A DNA stretch of 64,000 nt from Bin87 sp034428455 (GCA_034428455.1 DAOUHZ010000001.1:18610-82609); one strand, 5' to 3'; shown: positions 1 to 8,788, numbered from the stretch's first letter. The notes: generated by a model not told the origin, from the sequence alone. Program-made: numbers and translations.

Positions 1-708
1 GATGCCGGCCGGTTTGCCCAGCCCGAAGAACAGTATTCCGGGGATCAGGTACACGAAGCTGGGCATCGTCTGCATACCGTCCAGAATCGGGCGCATGATG
101 CGGTCGGCAGTCTGGTTCCGCGCACCCAGCACGCCCAGGGGAAGGCCGATGCCCACCGACAGGGCCACCGCCACGACCATCAGCGCGATGGTATCCACCG
201 TGGGTTCCCACAGGCCCATGAATCCGATGAACAGGAACGCGAGACCTGTGAATATCATCAGGGACAGTCTTCCCACCGCGTAGGAAGCCAGCACCAGCCC
301 GAGGATCACGGCGGGCCAGGGAAGCCATTTCAACCCGCGCTCGATGTACAGCAGCGCATAGGTGATGCCGTCCTTGATGCCCTCGAACAGCCACCGACCG
401 TTGGTGGTCAGCCACTTGGTAGCGCCGTCAATCGCGTCTCCGGTCACGTCCCGAACGGACCTGGGGAAGCTGGTGGATCCGTCGCTGGACTGCACGTGGG
501 CGACGGTGGTGGGAAATTCCATCCCCGGCCCAAAGAACGCCAGGCACAGGACCAGCACGACGATGACGGAGACCACACCGGCGATCCACAGGTAAAGGGG
601 TGGAATGGCCGCCAGCGAAAACCGCGGCGACTCCGACGACGGTATCGGTTCTGACACCGTCCCTGGGGTGGCTCGGGATTCGGGCTCGTCTCTGGTGATG
701 ACTGCCAT
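1..708 (-). CDS. proW: Glycine betaine/proline-type ABC transporter permease (3' part outside window)
   Basis: Inner-membrane permease of an osmolyte (quaternary amine) importer, 236 codons visible and still open at the window edge. The protein has a hydrophilic N-terminus, a first membrane segment around residues 38-57, a periplasmic stretch, then several hydrophobic helices. The visible C-terminal end, with the segment LDGMQTMPSFVYLIPGILFF, matches the permease core of ProW-type proteins. The ATG at 706-708 follows GGAGG. The ATPase gene lies 69 bp upstream on the same strand, so the two form one operon. The substrate-binding subunit is not in the window and may follow downstream. Family assignment is firm; the exact substrate is inferred. 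Confidence 0.9.
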   Translation of the reverse strand, partial: MAVITRDEPESRATPGTVSEPIPSSESPRFSLAAIPPLYLWIAGVVSVIVVLVLCLAFFGPGMEFPTTVAHVQSSDGSTSFPRSVRDVTGDAIDGATKWLTTNGRWLFEGIKDGITYALLYIERGLKWLPWPAVILGLVLASYAVGRLSLMIFTGLAFLFIGFMGLWEPTVDTIALMVVAVALSVGIGLPLGVLGARNQTADRIMRPILDGMQTMPSFVYLIPGILFFGLGKPAGI

Positions 709-777
709 GTTGGCCTCCGCGACGGCATCAGTCCAATAGACCGGCCGGTGGAACGGGGATCTGGCGAAGTTAGGGGG

Positions 778-2178
778 TTAGGAGATGGGCGGTTGCTGCA
801 TACGCGCGCGCGACAATTCCACTTCGACTTCCGTTGCGTCCTCAAGCTGGCTCTGGCCTTGGTCCGCAGCGGGTTGGGCGGCGGCCAGGGCCGCGTTCTC
901 GGCGGCGTTGGCTTGGTAATCGGGATCCGCGCTGGACGTTTCCGCCAGCGCCTCGGCCAGCGCGCTGCGGTGCACCTCGCCGACCAGCGTGTTCATCTCA
1001 TCGGTAACCGGAATCGGGAAGTCGCTGCCCATGGCCAAGGGGATCAATTCGTCAAAGGAAGTGGCCGGCGCCACCGCCTGGTATTCGCGATCCACGTAGT
1101 CCCAGGCTTCGTCGAACCGCTTGACCCCGGCCCGCAGCGCGCGCTCGGCGTTGGTGATTGACAGCAGGCCGATGTAGCGCTCATGCCGGTCCACCATCCA
1201 CGCGGCGTCGCCGTCGCTGTTGCCGATGGTGTGCAGAGCGGCCCGCGGGCCCTGGTGACCCATCACGGTGGCCTTGGGCGTCACCATTACCTTGCTGGCG
1301 CTGAGGATGGTCTCCAGGCGCACATCCTGGGTGAAGTCGCCCACGTATTCGTCCTCGGGCCGCAGCACGATGTCCTCCGGGGATCCGATCTGCGCCACCT
1401 TGCCGTCGTGCATGATGGCGATCCGGTCGCCCAGTTTCAGCGCTTCGTTGAGGTCGTGGGTGATGAACACGATGGTCTTGTGCAGCTCCGTTTGCAGGCG
1501 GAGCAGCTCGTCCTGCATCTGCCGGCGGATCAGCGGGTCCAGCCCGCTGAACGGCTCGTCCATGAGCAGGATGTCGGTGTCCACCGCCAGCGCCCGGGCC
1601 AGTCCAACCCGCTGCTGCATGCCGCCCGAAAGCTGGCGAGGGAATGATTCTTCCCACCCGCCCAGGCCGACCAGTTCCAGGACTTCGCGAGTGCGGGCTT
1701 CCCGCTCCGCTTTCTTGACTCCCTGTACTTCCAGCCCCCACCCCGCGTTGTCCAGCACGTTGCGGTGCGGCATCAGCCCGTAGTGCTGGAACACCATGGC
1801 GATCTTGCTGCGGCGGAACTCAATCAGCTCCTTGTCCGACATCTGGGTGATGTCCTCGCCGTCGATTACTATCTCGCCGGCCGTGGGTTCGATCAGGCGG
1901 ATCAGGCAGCGCACCATCGTGGACTTGCCGCTGCCGGACAGCCCCATAATCACGAAGGTTTCGCCCCGGTTCACCTGGAACGACACGTCATGCAGACCGA
2001 TGACGTTGCCGAACTCGCTCTGGAAGAAGGATTTATCCTGGTCCGAGTACTGCGGCTCCAATACTCGTTCCGGGTTCCTTCCGAATACCTTCCAGACCGA
2101 ATTAACCCGGATGTACGGCTGACCATCAGCGCTCAGGAAGTTCGTGGCTTCGCTCGATATGTTGTCCGTGGCCACCAT
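778..2178 (-). CDS. proV: Glycine betaine/proline-type ABC transporter ATP-binding protein with CBS region
   Basis: ATPase subunit (466 aa) that powers the adjacent ProW-like permease. Visible motifs are Walker A GLSGSGKS (79-86), Q-loop Q131, signature LSGGM (183-187), Walker B ILLMDEPF (203-210) and the switch histidine H241. The N-terminal KVFGRNPERVL stretch and the C-terminal CBS-like half (about 290-420) are typical of ProV; CBS domains in this family sense ionic strength. The ATG at 2178 is preferred over an upstream TTG at 2256, because the extra 26 residues (PGLRWPN...) do not resemble the family. Upstream is a mobile palindromic element rather than a clear promoter. Confidence 0.92.
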   Translation of the reverse strand: MVATDNISSEATNFLSADGQPYIRVNSVWKVFGRNPERVLEPQYSDQDKSFFQSEFGNVIGLHDVSFQVNRGETFVIMGLSGSGKSTMVRCLIRLIEPTAGEIVIDGEDITQMSDKELIEFRRSKIAMVFQHYGLMPHRNVLDNAGWGLEVQGVKKAEREARTREVLELVGLGGWEESFPRQLSGGMQQRVGLARALAVDTDILLMDEPFSGLDPLIRRQMQDELLRLQTELHKTIVFITHDLNEALKLGDRIAIMHDGKVAQIGSPEDIVLRPEDEYVGDFTQDVRLETILSASKVMVTPKATVMGHQGPRAALHTIGNSDGDAAWMVDRHERYIGLLSITNAERALRAGVKRFDEAWDYVDREYQAVAPATSFDELIPLAMGSDFPIPVTDEMNTLVGEVHRSALAEALAETSSADPDYQANAAENAALAAAQPAADQGQSQLEDATEVEVELSRARMQQPPIS

Positions 2179-2279
2179 GAGCAACAGCGCCTCCGCCAGT
2201 GTCGATATTTCGTTTCTTGCGCCGGGCGTGTTGGGCCACCGTAGGCCCGGCACCAATGTTTGTCAACCCTTGCTCACGC

Positions 2280-2416
2280 CTCATGCGTACCCAGTTTGTC
2301 ATCGCGAGGAGCGCAGCGACGTGGCGATCTCGCTACCCGAAGAATGGCCCCTCCAGCAACGAGATTGCCACGCTGCGCTCGCAATGACAATCTGGGGGAA
2401 ACTGGGTACGCGTGAG
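2280..2416. repeat. MITE-like palindromic element, family A copy 1
   Basis: 137-bp element with terminal inverted repeats CTCATGCGTACCCAGTTT (2280-2297) and AAACTGGGTACGCGTGAG (2399-2416), one mismatch. The inner arms pair as GTCATCGCGAGGAGCGC.../...GCGCTCGCAATGAC. It is flanked by the direct repeats TTGCTCACGC (2270-2279) and TTGCTCAGGC (2417-2426), 9/10 identical, as expected for a target-site duplication. The right-hand repeat contains the tgt stop codon. It carries no gene; open frames across it give only the CERS/AISL-type peptides typical of such repeats. Confidence 0.88.
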
Positions 2417-2420
2417 TTGC

Positions 2421-3602
2421 TCAGGCGCCGCGCTCTTCGATCCAACGGTGCTTCTGCGCCTGACGCCGTCCTTCGTCCGTGGGCTGGTATGTTCCCAGAA
2501 AACTCTGCCGGAAAGAAGCGAACCGCCCTGCCGCGATGGCGTCCCGCAGGTCCGACATCAGGCGCAGTATGAAGCGCAGGTTGTGGATCGACGCCAGGCG
2601 AGGGCCCAGCATCTCGCCGGCCTTGAAGAGGTGGCGCAGGTAGGCGGCGGTGTAGTTCCGGCAGGCGTAGCAGTCGCACGTCCCATCCAGTGGCTCGTCC
2701 TGTTCGGCATACTTGCGGTTGGCGATGTTGACCCGACCGGTGGGAGTGAACAGCGCGCCGTTGCGGGCCACGCGCGTGGGCAGCACGCAATCGAACATGT
2801 CCACGCCCAGCGCAACCGAGTTCACCAGGTCCTCGGGAGAGCCCACTCCCATCAGGTAGCGGGGTCGGTCTGACGGCAGGTTGTCGCACACCAGCCCGGT
2901 TACGTCGTGCATCTCCGCCTTGGTCTCGCCCACCGCCAGGCCGCCGATGGCGTATCCGTCGAAGGGTATGTCGGTGATGTAGTCTGTTGACGCCCGTCGC
3001 AGTTCCGGCAGCGTCCCGCCTTGCACTATCCCGAACAACGCCTGCTGTCCGGCCCGGTCGCTCCGCGCATGGGTGTCGTAGCACACATCCGCCCAACGAT
3101 GGGTGCGCTTCATCGCATCTTTCACCGCGGTGGGTTCGCCGGCTGAAAAGACGCACTGGTCGAAGCACATGATGATGTCCGCTCCGATGCCGTGCTGGTT
3201 GCGGATCGCCGACTCCGGCGTGAACAGATGCTCGCTACCGTCGATGTGGGAGCGGAACACGATGCCGTCGTCGTTGACGCGGCGGAGCGTGCCCATGCTG
3301 AACGCCTGGTAGCCGCCGCTGTCGGTCAGGATCGGGCCGCTCCAGCCCATGAAGCGGTGGAGCCCGCCGGAATCGCGCACTCGTGCAACTCCCGGCCGGA
3401 GATACAGATGGTACGCGTTGCTCAACACCGTTTCCGCGCCCAGGGAGCGAACCTCGTCGAAGGTCAGTCCCTTCACCGTGGCCTGGGTTGCCACGGGCAT
3501 GAACAGGGGCGTTTGCGCCACCCCATGGGGCGTGGTAATCTGCCCGCGCCGGGCGGCGCCATCGGTGGAGAGCAGTTGAAAGCCGAACCGTTGGGTCGTC
3601 AT
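2421..3602 (-). CDS. tgt: Queuine/preQ1 tRNA-ribosyltransferase (tRNA-guanine transglycosylase)
   Basis: Exchanges guanine-34 of GUN-anticodon tRNAs for preQ1 in queuosine synthesis. The 393-aa protein has the substrate-binding segment LTDSGGYQAFS (92-102), GVDMFDCVLPTR (266-277) holding the nucleophilic Asp, and a zinc site C309, C311, C314, H340 with the spacing of the characterised enzymes. The ATG at 3602 begins MTTQRFGFQ; the 27 codons that remain open upstream do not resemble the family. The stop codon lies inside the duplicated target of the neighbouring palindromic element. No other queuosine genes are present. Confidence 0.96.
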   Translation of the reverse strand: MTTQRFGFQLLSTDGAARRGQITTPHGVAQTPLFMPVATQATVKGLTFDEVRSLGAETVLSNAYHLYLRPGVARVRDSGGLHRFMGWSGPILTDSGGYQAFSMGTLRRVNDDGIVFRSHIDGSEHLFTPESAIRNQHGIGADIIMCFDQCVFSAGEPTAVKDAMKRTHRWADVCYDTHARSDRAGQQALFGIVQGGTLPELRRASTDYITDIPFDGYAIGGLAVGETKAEMHDVTGLVCDNLPSDRPRYLMGVGSPEDLVNSVALGVDMFDCVLPTRVARNGALFTPTGRVNIANRKYAEQDEPLDGTCDCYACRNYTAAYLRHLFKAGEMLGPRLASIHNLRFILRLMSDLRDAIAAGRFASFRQSFLGTYQPTDEGRRQAQKHRWIEERGA

Positions 3603-3744
3603 GCGGGTTAATGTACGCGCTATTCGTCCGCCAGCGCAAACCTGCGGTCTTACGATCCCAGCTTTAGCTGCACGGCAGGCCAATCTGGAATATCATTGTG
3701 CCGCACCCTCCGTTGCAATCCTCTGCCGGCAATAGGGTTCACAC

Positions 3745-3939
3745 ATGTACCAGGCGCTTTCCGAATTCCTGCTGGAGTTGAGCCGTCACAGGATACTGTG
3801 GGCGGTCTGCGTTATTGCTGCCATGGCGGTCACCGCGGTGACTTTGTACGTCTTCTGGGATTTGGTGGCTCGCGGCGTCGGGCTGGTCCGTCCCCGTGGA
3901 CGCTCGCCGGCGGATCGCCACTCCGGTAGGGGACACTAG
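3745..3939 (+). CDS. Small single-span membrane protein upstream of the TauE/SafE gene
   Basis: 64-aa protein with one hydrophobic segment (about residues 17-40, ILWAVCVIAAMAVTAVTLYVF) and a basic, Arg/Gly-rich tail. Its TAG stop is separated by a single base from the GTG start of the exporter, which implies translational coupling. No family recognised. It may be an accessory subunit of the exporter, but this rests only on context. Confidence 0.6.
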   Translation: MYQALSEFLLELSRHRILWAVCVIAAMAVTAVTLYVFWDLVARGVGLVRPRGRSPADRHSGRGH

Positions 3940-3940
3940 C

Positions 3941-5044
3941 GTGCATTTCCCCATCGCCGACGCCACGGTATCGCCCCTGCTGCTGGCGCTGCTGGGAATG
4001 ATCGTCGGCACCATGACCGGGTTTTTCGGCGTGGGCGGGGGTTTCCTGATTACCGGGGGACTCCTGGTGCTGGGCGTGCCGACCATCTACGCCGTTGGCA
4101 CGGGCCTCCTCATGGTGATGGGCACGGCCATCACCAGCACCCTGCGCCATCGTCGCCTGGGCAACGTCGATATGCGGCTGGCCGTCCTGATCGTTTGCGG
4201 AACCATCCCCGGCGTGTTCGCCGGCGAACGAGTCAACGCGACGCTGGAACACGCCGGAGTCGCCGGGCCGGTGGTAGGCGCGGTCTACTTCGTGCTGTTG
4301 CTGAGCCTGGGTTCACTGATGGTGGGCAACTGGATCAGGCAACTGCGGTACCGTCCGGGCCGGAAGGTGGGCGGCGGTCTGCCCGGTTGGTTTCGCAGCG
4401 TGCGCGTCGGGCCGGACCGGCTCCGACTGCCCCTGCTGAAAAACGCCCGGTTTTCCGGCGAAGTGAACCTGCGGCCGTCGTTCCCCGGCGCCGGTATTGA
4501 TGAAATGTCCGCATTGGTTCCGGTGTTCGCCGGCTTTACCATCGGGTTCGTCGCGGCGCTGCTGGGCGCGGGCGGCGGGTTCCTGCTGATGCCGTTCCTG
4601 GTCTATGGATTGGGCGTTCCGCCGGCCGTCGCCATCGGCACCGATCTGTTCCAGATCATCATTACCGGCAGCCTGGGGGCGTTCCTCTACTCGCTGAGCG
4701 GCAACGTCGATCCGATGATCGCGGTCATCATGTTCACGTCGGCCTCCGTCGGCACCCAACTCGGCGCCCTGGCCACGCGGTTCGTCAACGCCAGCCGGAT
4801 ACTCGGTCTGTTTGGCGTCACGGTGCTCAACGCCGGCATCGCCGTGGGTCTTGGTCAGTTGGCCCGGCTGATTGGATCGGGCGGGCTGGAGCAGGTCAGT
4901 CAGGTATTGCTTCTGGGCGTATCCGGCGCAGTCGCGGCGACGATCCTCACACTGCTGGCCGCCGCTGCGGTGAGCCAGGCCCGGCGCGGCCGGCGGCTGT
5001 CCGCTTTGCGTGAAGCCAGGGCGACCCGGCGCCGTGCGGTTTGA
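3941..5044 (+). CDS. TauE/SafE-family sulfite/anion exporter
   Basis: Inner-membrane protein of 367 aa with about eight hydrophobic helices and the duplicated TauE/SafE motif: GxxTGFFGVGGGFLITG near the N-terminus and GFVAALLGAGGGFLLMPFLV in the second half. The family exports sulfite, sulfoacetate or other organic anions. GTG at 3941 is chosen because it immediately follows the stop of the small upstream gene and has GGTAGGGGA at ribosome-binding distance; an in-frame ATG at 3896 would lie inside that gene. A terminator follows at 5086. The substrate cannot be told from sequence. Confidence 0.88.
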   Translation: MHFPIADATVSPLLLALLGMIVGTMTGFFGVGGGFLITGGLLVLGVPTIYAVGTGLLMVMGTAITSTLRHRRLGNVDMRLAVLIVCGTIPGVFAGERVNATLEHAGVAGPVVGAVYFVLLLSLGSLMVGNWIRQLRYRPGRKVGGGLPGWFRSVRVGPDRLRLPLLKNARFSGEVNLRPSFPGAGIDEMSALVPVFAGFTIGFVAALLGAGGGFLLMPFLVYGLGVPPAVAIGTDLFQIIITGSLGAFLYSLSGNVDPMIAVIMFTSASVGTQLGALATRFVNASRILGLFGVTVLNAGIAVGLGQLARLIGSGGLEQVSQVLLLGVSGAVAATILTLLAAAAVSQARRGRRLSALREARATRRRAV

Positions 5045-5085
5045 CACGCCGGCGGTAAAGTGGTTAATATTACGGTGAATCTTCC

Positions 5086-5129
5086 CCGCCGTCCGGGTCA
5101 TTTTTGACCCGCACTGGCGGGCGTTTTTT
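5086..5129 (+). terminator. Intrinsic terminator after the TauE/SafE gene
   Basis: Two-part stem: outer CCGCC (5086-5090) with GGCGG (5116-5120), inner CGGGTCA-TTTT-TGACCCG (5094-5111), followed by a T run at 5124-5129. The run ends directly before the next gene. Confidence 0.85.
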
Positions 5130-5141
5130 ATGGTAGTGTCC

Positions 5142-5759
5142 ATGGCAAAGCGCGTAGTGCTATTTGTAGATTATCAGAACGTTTACATGCGTGCCCGAGA
5201 TGCCTTCCACAATCCTCATGCAGATCCGCACTGGATGGGGCAGGTAAACCCTACCGAGCTGGGCAGCTACATAGTTGCGCAGACCCCTTATCCAGAAAGG
5301 GTTTTGCATGGCGTGCGCATCTATCGAGGAATGCCCAACAACGAAAGGGACCCCAAAGGCTACCGAGCTGCCCGTCGCCAGATTGCGGCATGGGAGCAGC
5401 AGACTCTGGTGACGGTAACAACCAGGCAGCTCCGCTACCCGCGAAATTACCCAGACTCCCGACCCGAAGAGAAAGGAATAGATGTCCAGATAGCGTTGGA
5501 TTTCGTGATGATGGCAGTACGCAATGAGTACGATATCGGGATATTAATGACCAACGACACTGATCTCAGGCCTGCCCTTGAAGCAGTCATTAATCTTGGT
5601 TCGCAAACGGTTGAAGTTGCAACTTGGGAGCCGCGAGAAGGACGTCCTCGGCAACACCTTCGCCTACCGGGGACCACAGCAATTGCCCAACCATATTGCC
5701 ATTGGATCGGCTTGGAAGGTTACAACACCATCAGCGACGATACCGACTACGCGGGTTGA
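5142..5759 (+). CDS. NYN (PIN-like) domain protein, putative ribonuclease
   Basis: 205-aa protein of the NYN/LabA-like branch of the PIN nuclease fold. Acidic positions expected of the fold are present: FVDYQN near the N-terminus, KGIDVQIALDF in the middle and MTNDTDLRPALEAV toward the C-terminus. The family is thought to cleave RNA using Mg2+. The ATG at 5142 (MAKRVVLFVDYQN) is preferred; an ATG at 5130 abuts the terminator T-run. The gene is convergent with aroB with one base between the stop codons and no separate terminator. Confidence 0.85.
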   Translation: MAKRVVLFVDYQNVYMRARDAFHNPHADPHWMGQVNPTELGSYIVAQTPYPERVLHGVRIYRGMPNNERDPKGYRAARRQIAAWEQQTLVTVTTRQLRYPRNYPDSRPEEKGIDVQIALDFVMMAVRNEYDIGILMTNDTDLRPALEAVINLGSQTVEVATWEPREGRPRQHLRLPGTTAIAQPYCHWIGLEGYNTISDDTDYAG

Positions 5760-5760
5760 T

Positions 5761-6885
5761 TTAGTCGAAAGGCTCCGTCAGCCAGGTCAGGGTTTCCTCG
5801 ACGACCTCGCCGGGGATGTCGCGGCGCACGGTGGCCCGGCCCACGTCTTCCAGCAGCACCCAGCGGTTGGCGCCGCCGACGGTCTTCTTGTCCAGGGACA
5901 TGGCTCCGCGGACCCCGTCCAGGTCAACGCCCCGGGCCGATATGGGCAGGTTGAATCGCTCCAGCAGGACGCGCTGGCGTTCCAGGATGTCGTCGCCGAT
6001 CATGCCCATCTCCCGGGCGATGCGGCCGGCGCCCATCATGCCCACCGACACGCCTTCTCCGTGCATGAACCGGCCGTACTCTGTGGACGCTTCCAGCGCG
6101 TGGCCGATGGTGTGACCATAGTTCAGCAGGATGCGGATGCCCAGGGTCTCCCGCTCGTCCTGGCTCACCACGTCGGCCTTGATGGCCATGCTGCGGCGGA
6201 TCACCTCGGTGGAGATTTCCGGTTCCACTTCCATCAGCGCTTCGGCGTGTTCCTCGAACACGTCAACCAGCGACGGGTCCAGGATCAGGCCGTGTTTGAT
6301 GGCCTCCGCCCAACCCTCGGCGAGCTCGCGCTTGCCCAGGGTTGACAGGGCCTGCACGTCGGCCAGGACCGCCCGGGGTTGGTAGAAAGCGCCGACCATG
6401 TTCTTGGCCTGGGGCAGGTTCACCGCCACCTTGCCGCCGATGGAGGCGTCCACCATGGCCGCCATGCTGGTGGGCACCTGCACGAAAGGCACCCCGCGCA
6501 GGAAGGTGCTGGCGATGAAGCCGCCCAGGTCGCCGGCCACGCCGCCGCCGATGGCGATGATGGGCTGGCCCCGCTCGGCTCTCAGGCTCACGAGCCACTC
6601 GTAGATTTCCTGCGCCTGCTGGAAGGACTTGCTGGTCTCGCCGGCGGGAATGACGAAGCAATGGGCGGCGATGCCGGCGCGCTGCAAGGCCCATTGGGCG
6701 TTGCGTCCGTAAGGTCGCATCACGTTCTCGTCCGTCACGATGTACGCGGTGCTGCCCAGCCCCAGCTCTTCGATGTGTTCGCCCAGGCGATCTATGATGC
6801 CCCAGCCGGCGATGACGGGGTAACTGCCCCCGGAGTGGTGAACGGTTGCGGCGAGGTCGGTTTTAGTGGGGTTGGTCTCAGGCAT
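5761..6885 (-). CDS. aroB: 3-dehydroquinate synthase
   Basis: Converts DAHP to 3-dehydroquinate, the second shikimate-pathway step, using NAD+ and a divalent metal. The 374-aa length is normal. Visible landmarks are GGGVAGDLGGFIAS (NAD-binding turn), the catalytic region PTSMAAMVDASIGGKVAVNLPQAKN, AEGWAEAIKHG, and the metal-ligand histidines in LLNYGHTIGHALE and MHGEGVSVGM. aroK lies about 850 bp upstream on the same strand with a DUF429 gene between, so these may be co-transcribed. Confidence 0.96.
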   Translation of the reverse strand: MPETNPTKTDLAATVHHSGGSYPVIAGWGIIDRLGEHIEELGLGSTAYIVTDENVMRPYGRNAQWALQRAGIAAHCFVIPAGETSKSFQQAQEIYEWLVSLRAERGQPIIAIGGGVAGDLGGFIASTFLRGVPFVQVPTSMAAMVDASIGGKVAVNLPQAKNMVGAFYQPRAVLADVQALSTLGKRELAEGWAEAIKHGLILDPSLVDVFEEHAEALMEVEPEISTEVIRRSMAIKADVVSQDERETLGIRILLNYGHTIGHALEASTEYGRFMHGEGVSVGMMGAGRIAREMGMIGDDILERQRVLLERFNLPISARGVDLDGVRGAMSLDKKTVGGANRWVLLEDVGRATVRRDIPGEVVEETLTWLTEPFD

Positions 6886-6956
6886 GACATTCTCTCCATT
6901 TTCGCATAGATATCAAAGTTGTTAGGGCGATTGGGTAGTGATGATGAGACCAGTTG

Positions 6957-7748
6957 TCATGTATTCGGCGGTATCCAGTACACCATCTCCATAGTCAAAC
7001 CGCAGGCGTCTAGTGCCCCGCTACCGGGAACTTGCTGAAGATTGTTGTGCCCCCGGTAGGCGGTTATAGCGGCGGCAAGCGCGTCGAGGATGTCGTCATC
7101 ACCGACGCACGTCTTGGCGTATCGCTGGCGGGCTGCTTGGCGAATAGCGGCAGTACGAGGTTCTAATGCAGTGAGAACCGTATCTCGCTCATTTATCCCG
7201 TCATCGTTGATTCTGCCTTTTGTCTTCTTGGGATGTTGCATTTCTGTCCCGGGTTGCGCAACATTCAGTGCCCGAAAAAGGACTTCAGGGTGGACTTCCC
7301 TTACCTTTGGAACGGGTGGACGATTGGGCGCCAACAATACGTCATCGACCTTGGCTATCTGTCGCATTATTCCGATCGTTTGCGAGCTAAGCGATCTCGG
7401 GCCACCCTCAGCTCCCTGGGTGTGACGTAGCTCCGCATTCCTGATTCCATCAGTATCATCTGGGTCTGATCTGGAGTGGTCTACAGTATGCCGAGTAGGA
7501 GTTGTGAAAACGCTGGAACGGCGATTAGGCACCAAGTTTCGTGCCGCTGCGTCGCACTCACGTCTTTCCGGCCCCGGCGGCAAGCCGATGGGGATATCCA
7601 CCAATATCAGTCGGGCTGCCTGGTAGTAGGTGAGCAAATCTTCAAACTCTACAAAAGCTCTTACTTCATATTCATCATTGCCGGCAAACCCCACGCTGAA
7701 CCAGCTGCAACCAGCCCAGTCCACACCCACAAATTCAGTCCTGCCCAT
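6957..7748 (-). CDS. DUF429 domain protein
   Basis: 263-aa protein of the DUF429 family (predicted RNase H-like nuclease fold, no settled function). Typical features are the N-terminal FVGVDWAG, the acidic segment LILVDIPIGLP, REVHPEVLFRALN, and C-terminal DDILDALAAAITAYRG. ATG at 7748 follows GGGAGGT; upstream in-frame codons overlap aroK. It overlaps the 3' end of aroK by 14 bp, indicating co-translation. Confidence 0.85.
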   Translation of the reverse strand: MGRTEFVGVDWAGCSWFSVGFAGNDEYEVRAFVEFEDLLTYYQAARLILVDIPIGLPPGPERRECDAAARNLVPNRRSSVFTTPTRHTVDHSRSDPDDTDGIRNAELRHTQGAEGGPRSLSSQTIGIMRQIAKVDDVLLAPNRPPVPKVREVHPEVLFRALNVAQPGTEMQHPKKTKGRINDDGINERDTVLTALEPRTAAIRQAARQRYAKTCVGDDDILDALAAAITAYRGHNNLQQVPGSGALDACGLTMEMVYWIPPNT

Positions 7749-8340
7749 TTGAACTACCTCCCTTTGCTGCCGGTCCAGCGGGTTGTTTGGCTGTGATGGT
7801 CGTTTCAAAGATGCGCAGCACCTCGTCGGCCACCTGCTCCGGGGTGCGGTCGTCGGTGGCTACGGCGTGGTGGGCTTGCGCGTAGGCCGGCGCGCGTTCG
7901 TCGAGCAGTTCGCGGATTCGCTCCAGCGGGTCTCCGTCGCCCAGCATGGGTCGGACGGCGGCGTTGGGGCTGCCCCTGGTGATGCGGTGGTGGATGGTTT
8001 CCGCCGTGGCGGTCAGGCAGAACACGACCCCGTTCTCCAACAGGACCTGGCGGGTCAGTTCCTGGGCAAAGGCACCGCCGCCGGCCGCGATGACCTTGTT
8101 GCCGCCTTCACACAGGGTCAGGGCCGCGTGGCGCTCCATGGCGCGGAACACGATTTCGCCGTCATCGGTAAAGATTTGGTGGATCGGTTTGCGCGCCCGG
8201 CGGACGATCTCTTCGTCCAGGTCGGTCATCCGGCGTCCGGTGAGCCGGGCGATGATGCGCCCGACGTGGCTTTTGCCCGTCGCCATGAACCCGACCAGGA
8301 TGATGTTTGCCGGCGTCTGCTGATTTGACGAGATTGCCAC
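7735..8340 (-). CDS. aroK: Shikimate kinase
   Basis: Phosphorylates shikimate at O3 with ATP. It has the P-loop GFMATGKS (17-24), the shikimate-binding acidic pair in MTDLDEEI (D40, D42), AAGGGA (85-90), and the lid/adenine region containing NAAVRPML. The only plausible start that keeps the P-loop at a normal depth is GTG at 8338-8340, which lies inside a leftover arm of a genomic palindromic repeat. About 10 residues at the N-terminus are therefore repeat-derived. The upstream frame stays open through the repeat into the antisense of the VOC gene, with no better start. Function is secure, start uncertain. Confidence 0.92.
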   Translation of the reverse strand: MAISSNQQTPANIILVGFMATGKSHVGRIIARLTGRRMTDLDEEIVRRARKPIHQIFTDDGEIVFRAMERHAALTLCEGGNKVIAAGGGAFAQELTRQVLLENGVVFCLTATAETIHHRITRGSPNAAVRPMLGDGDPLERIRELLDERAPAYAQAHHAVATDDRTPEQVADEVLRIFETTITAKQPAGPAAKGGSSNGQD

Positions 8341-8360
8341 GCTGCGCTCGCAATGACAAG
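8326..8360. repeat. Solitary arm of the palindromic repeat core
   Basis: The arm ACGAGATTGCCACGCTGCGC followed by TCGCAATGACAAG matches the right inner arm of the mobile palindromic elements elsewhere in the window. No partner arm is present within 150 bp, so this is a remnant. It supplies the probable aroK start codon. Confidence 0.75.
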
Positions 8361-8386
8361 GGGTGTTGGGATGGTGCTTGGCCTCA

Positions 8387-8788
8387 TCAGGCCGGTCGCG
8401 GCGGGGCCGGCGCGTAGCCCGACGCCGTGCAGAATTCCACGCTGTTGCCGTCGGGGTCTTCAATGAAGAAGTACGCCTGCCCGTCGTAGCGCACGCCGCC
8501 GCGCAAGGCCTCGTAGCCACTGCTCTCCAGGGTGGCGCGGGTCGCCTCGAGATCATCGACCTGGAAAGCGTGGTGCACGTTGCCCGGCTTGGCCGGCGCT
8601 TCGTCGGTCTCGATCAGATGAACCATCACGCCGTTTTCCAGTTGCAGCCAGGTTATGGCGGGGTTGTCCACCTGGCTCTGGATCTGCTTGATCCCCAGCA
8701 GGTCGTTGTAGAAGGCCATGGCGCGGGCCGTATCCTTCACCATGGTGGTTACGTGGTTGATCTGGCGGATCTCGATCTTTCCGGCCAT
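8387..8788 (-). CDS. VOC-superfamily (glyoxalase/dioxygenase-like) protein
   Basis: 133-aa single-module vicinal-oxygen-chelate protein. The two beta-alpha-beta repeats are visible: INHVTTMVKDTARAMAFYNDLLG, and VHHAFQVDDLEATRATLESSG...YFFIEDPDGNSVEF. Metal-ligand candidates are H12, the His of NVHHAF and the Glu of SVEF. Such proteins act as lyases, dioxygenases or epimerases on small metabolites; the substrate is unknown. Confidence 0.88.
   Translation of the reverse strand: MAGKIEIRQINHVTTMVKDTARAMAFYNDLLGIKQIQSQVDNPAITWLQLENGVMVHLIETDEAPAKPGNVHHAFQVDDLEATRATLESSGYEALRGGVRYDGQAYFFIEDPDGNSVEFCTASGYAPAPPRPA

Noticed and set aside
2257..2420. Protein-coding peptides of the CERS/VAIS type in the repeat regions
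   Set aside because: They are translations of the palindromic mobile element, recur in all copies and have no independent start sites or conservation beyond the repeat.
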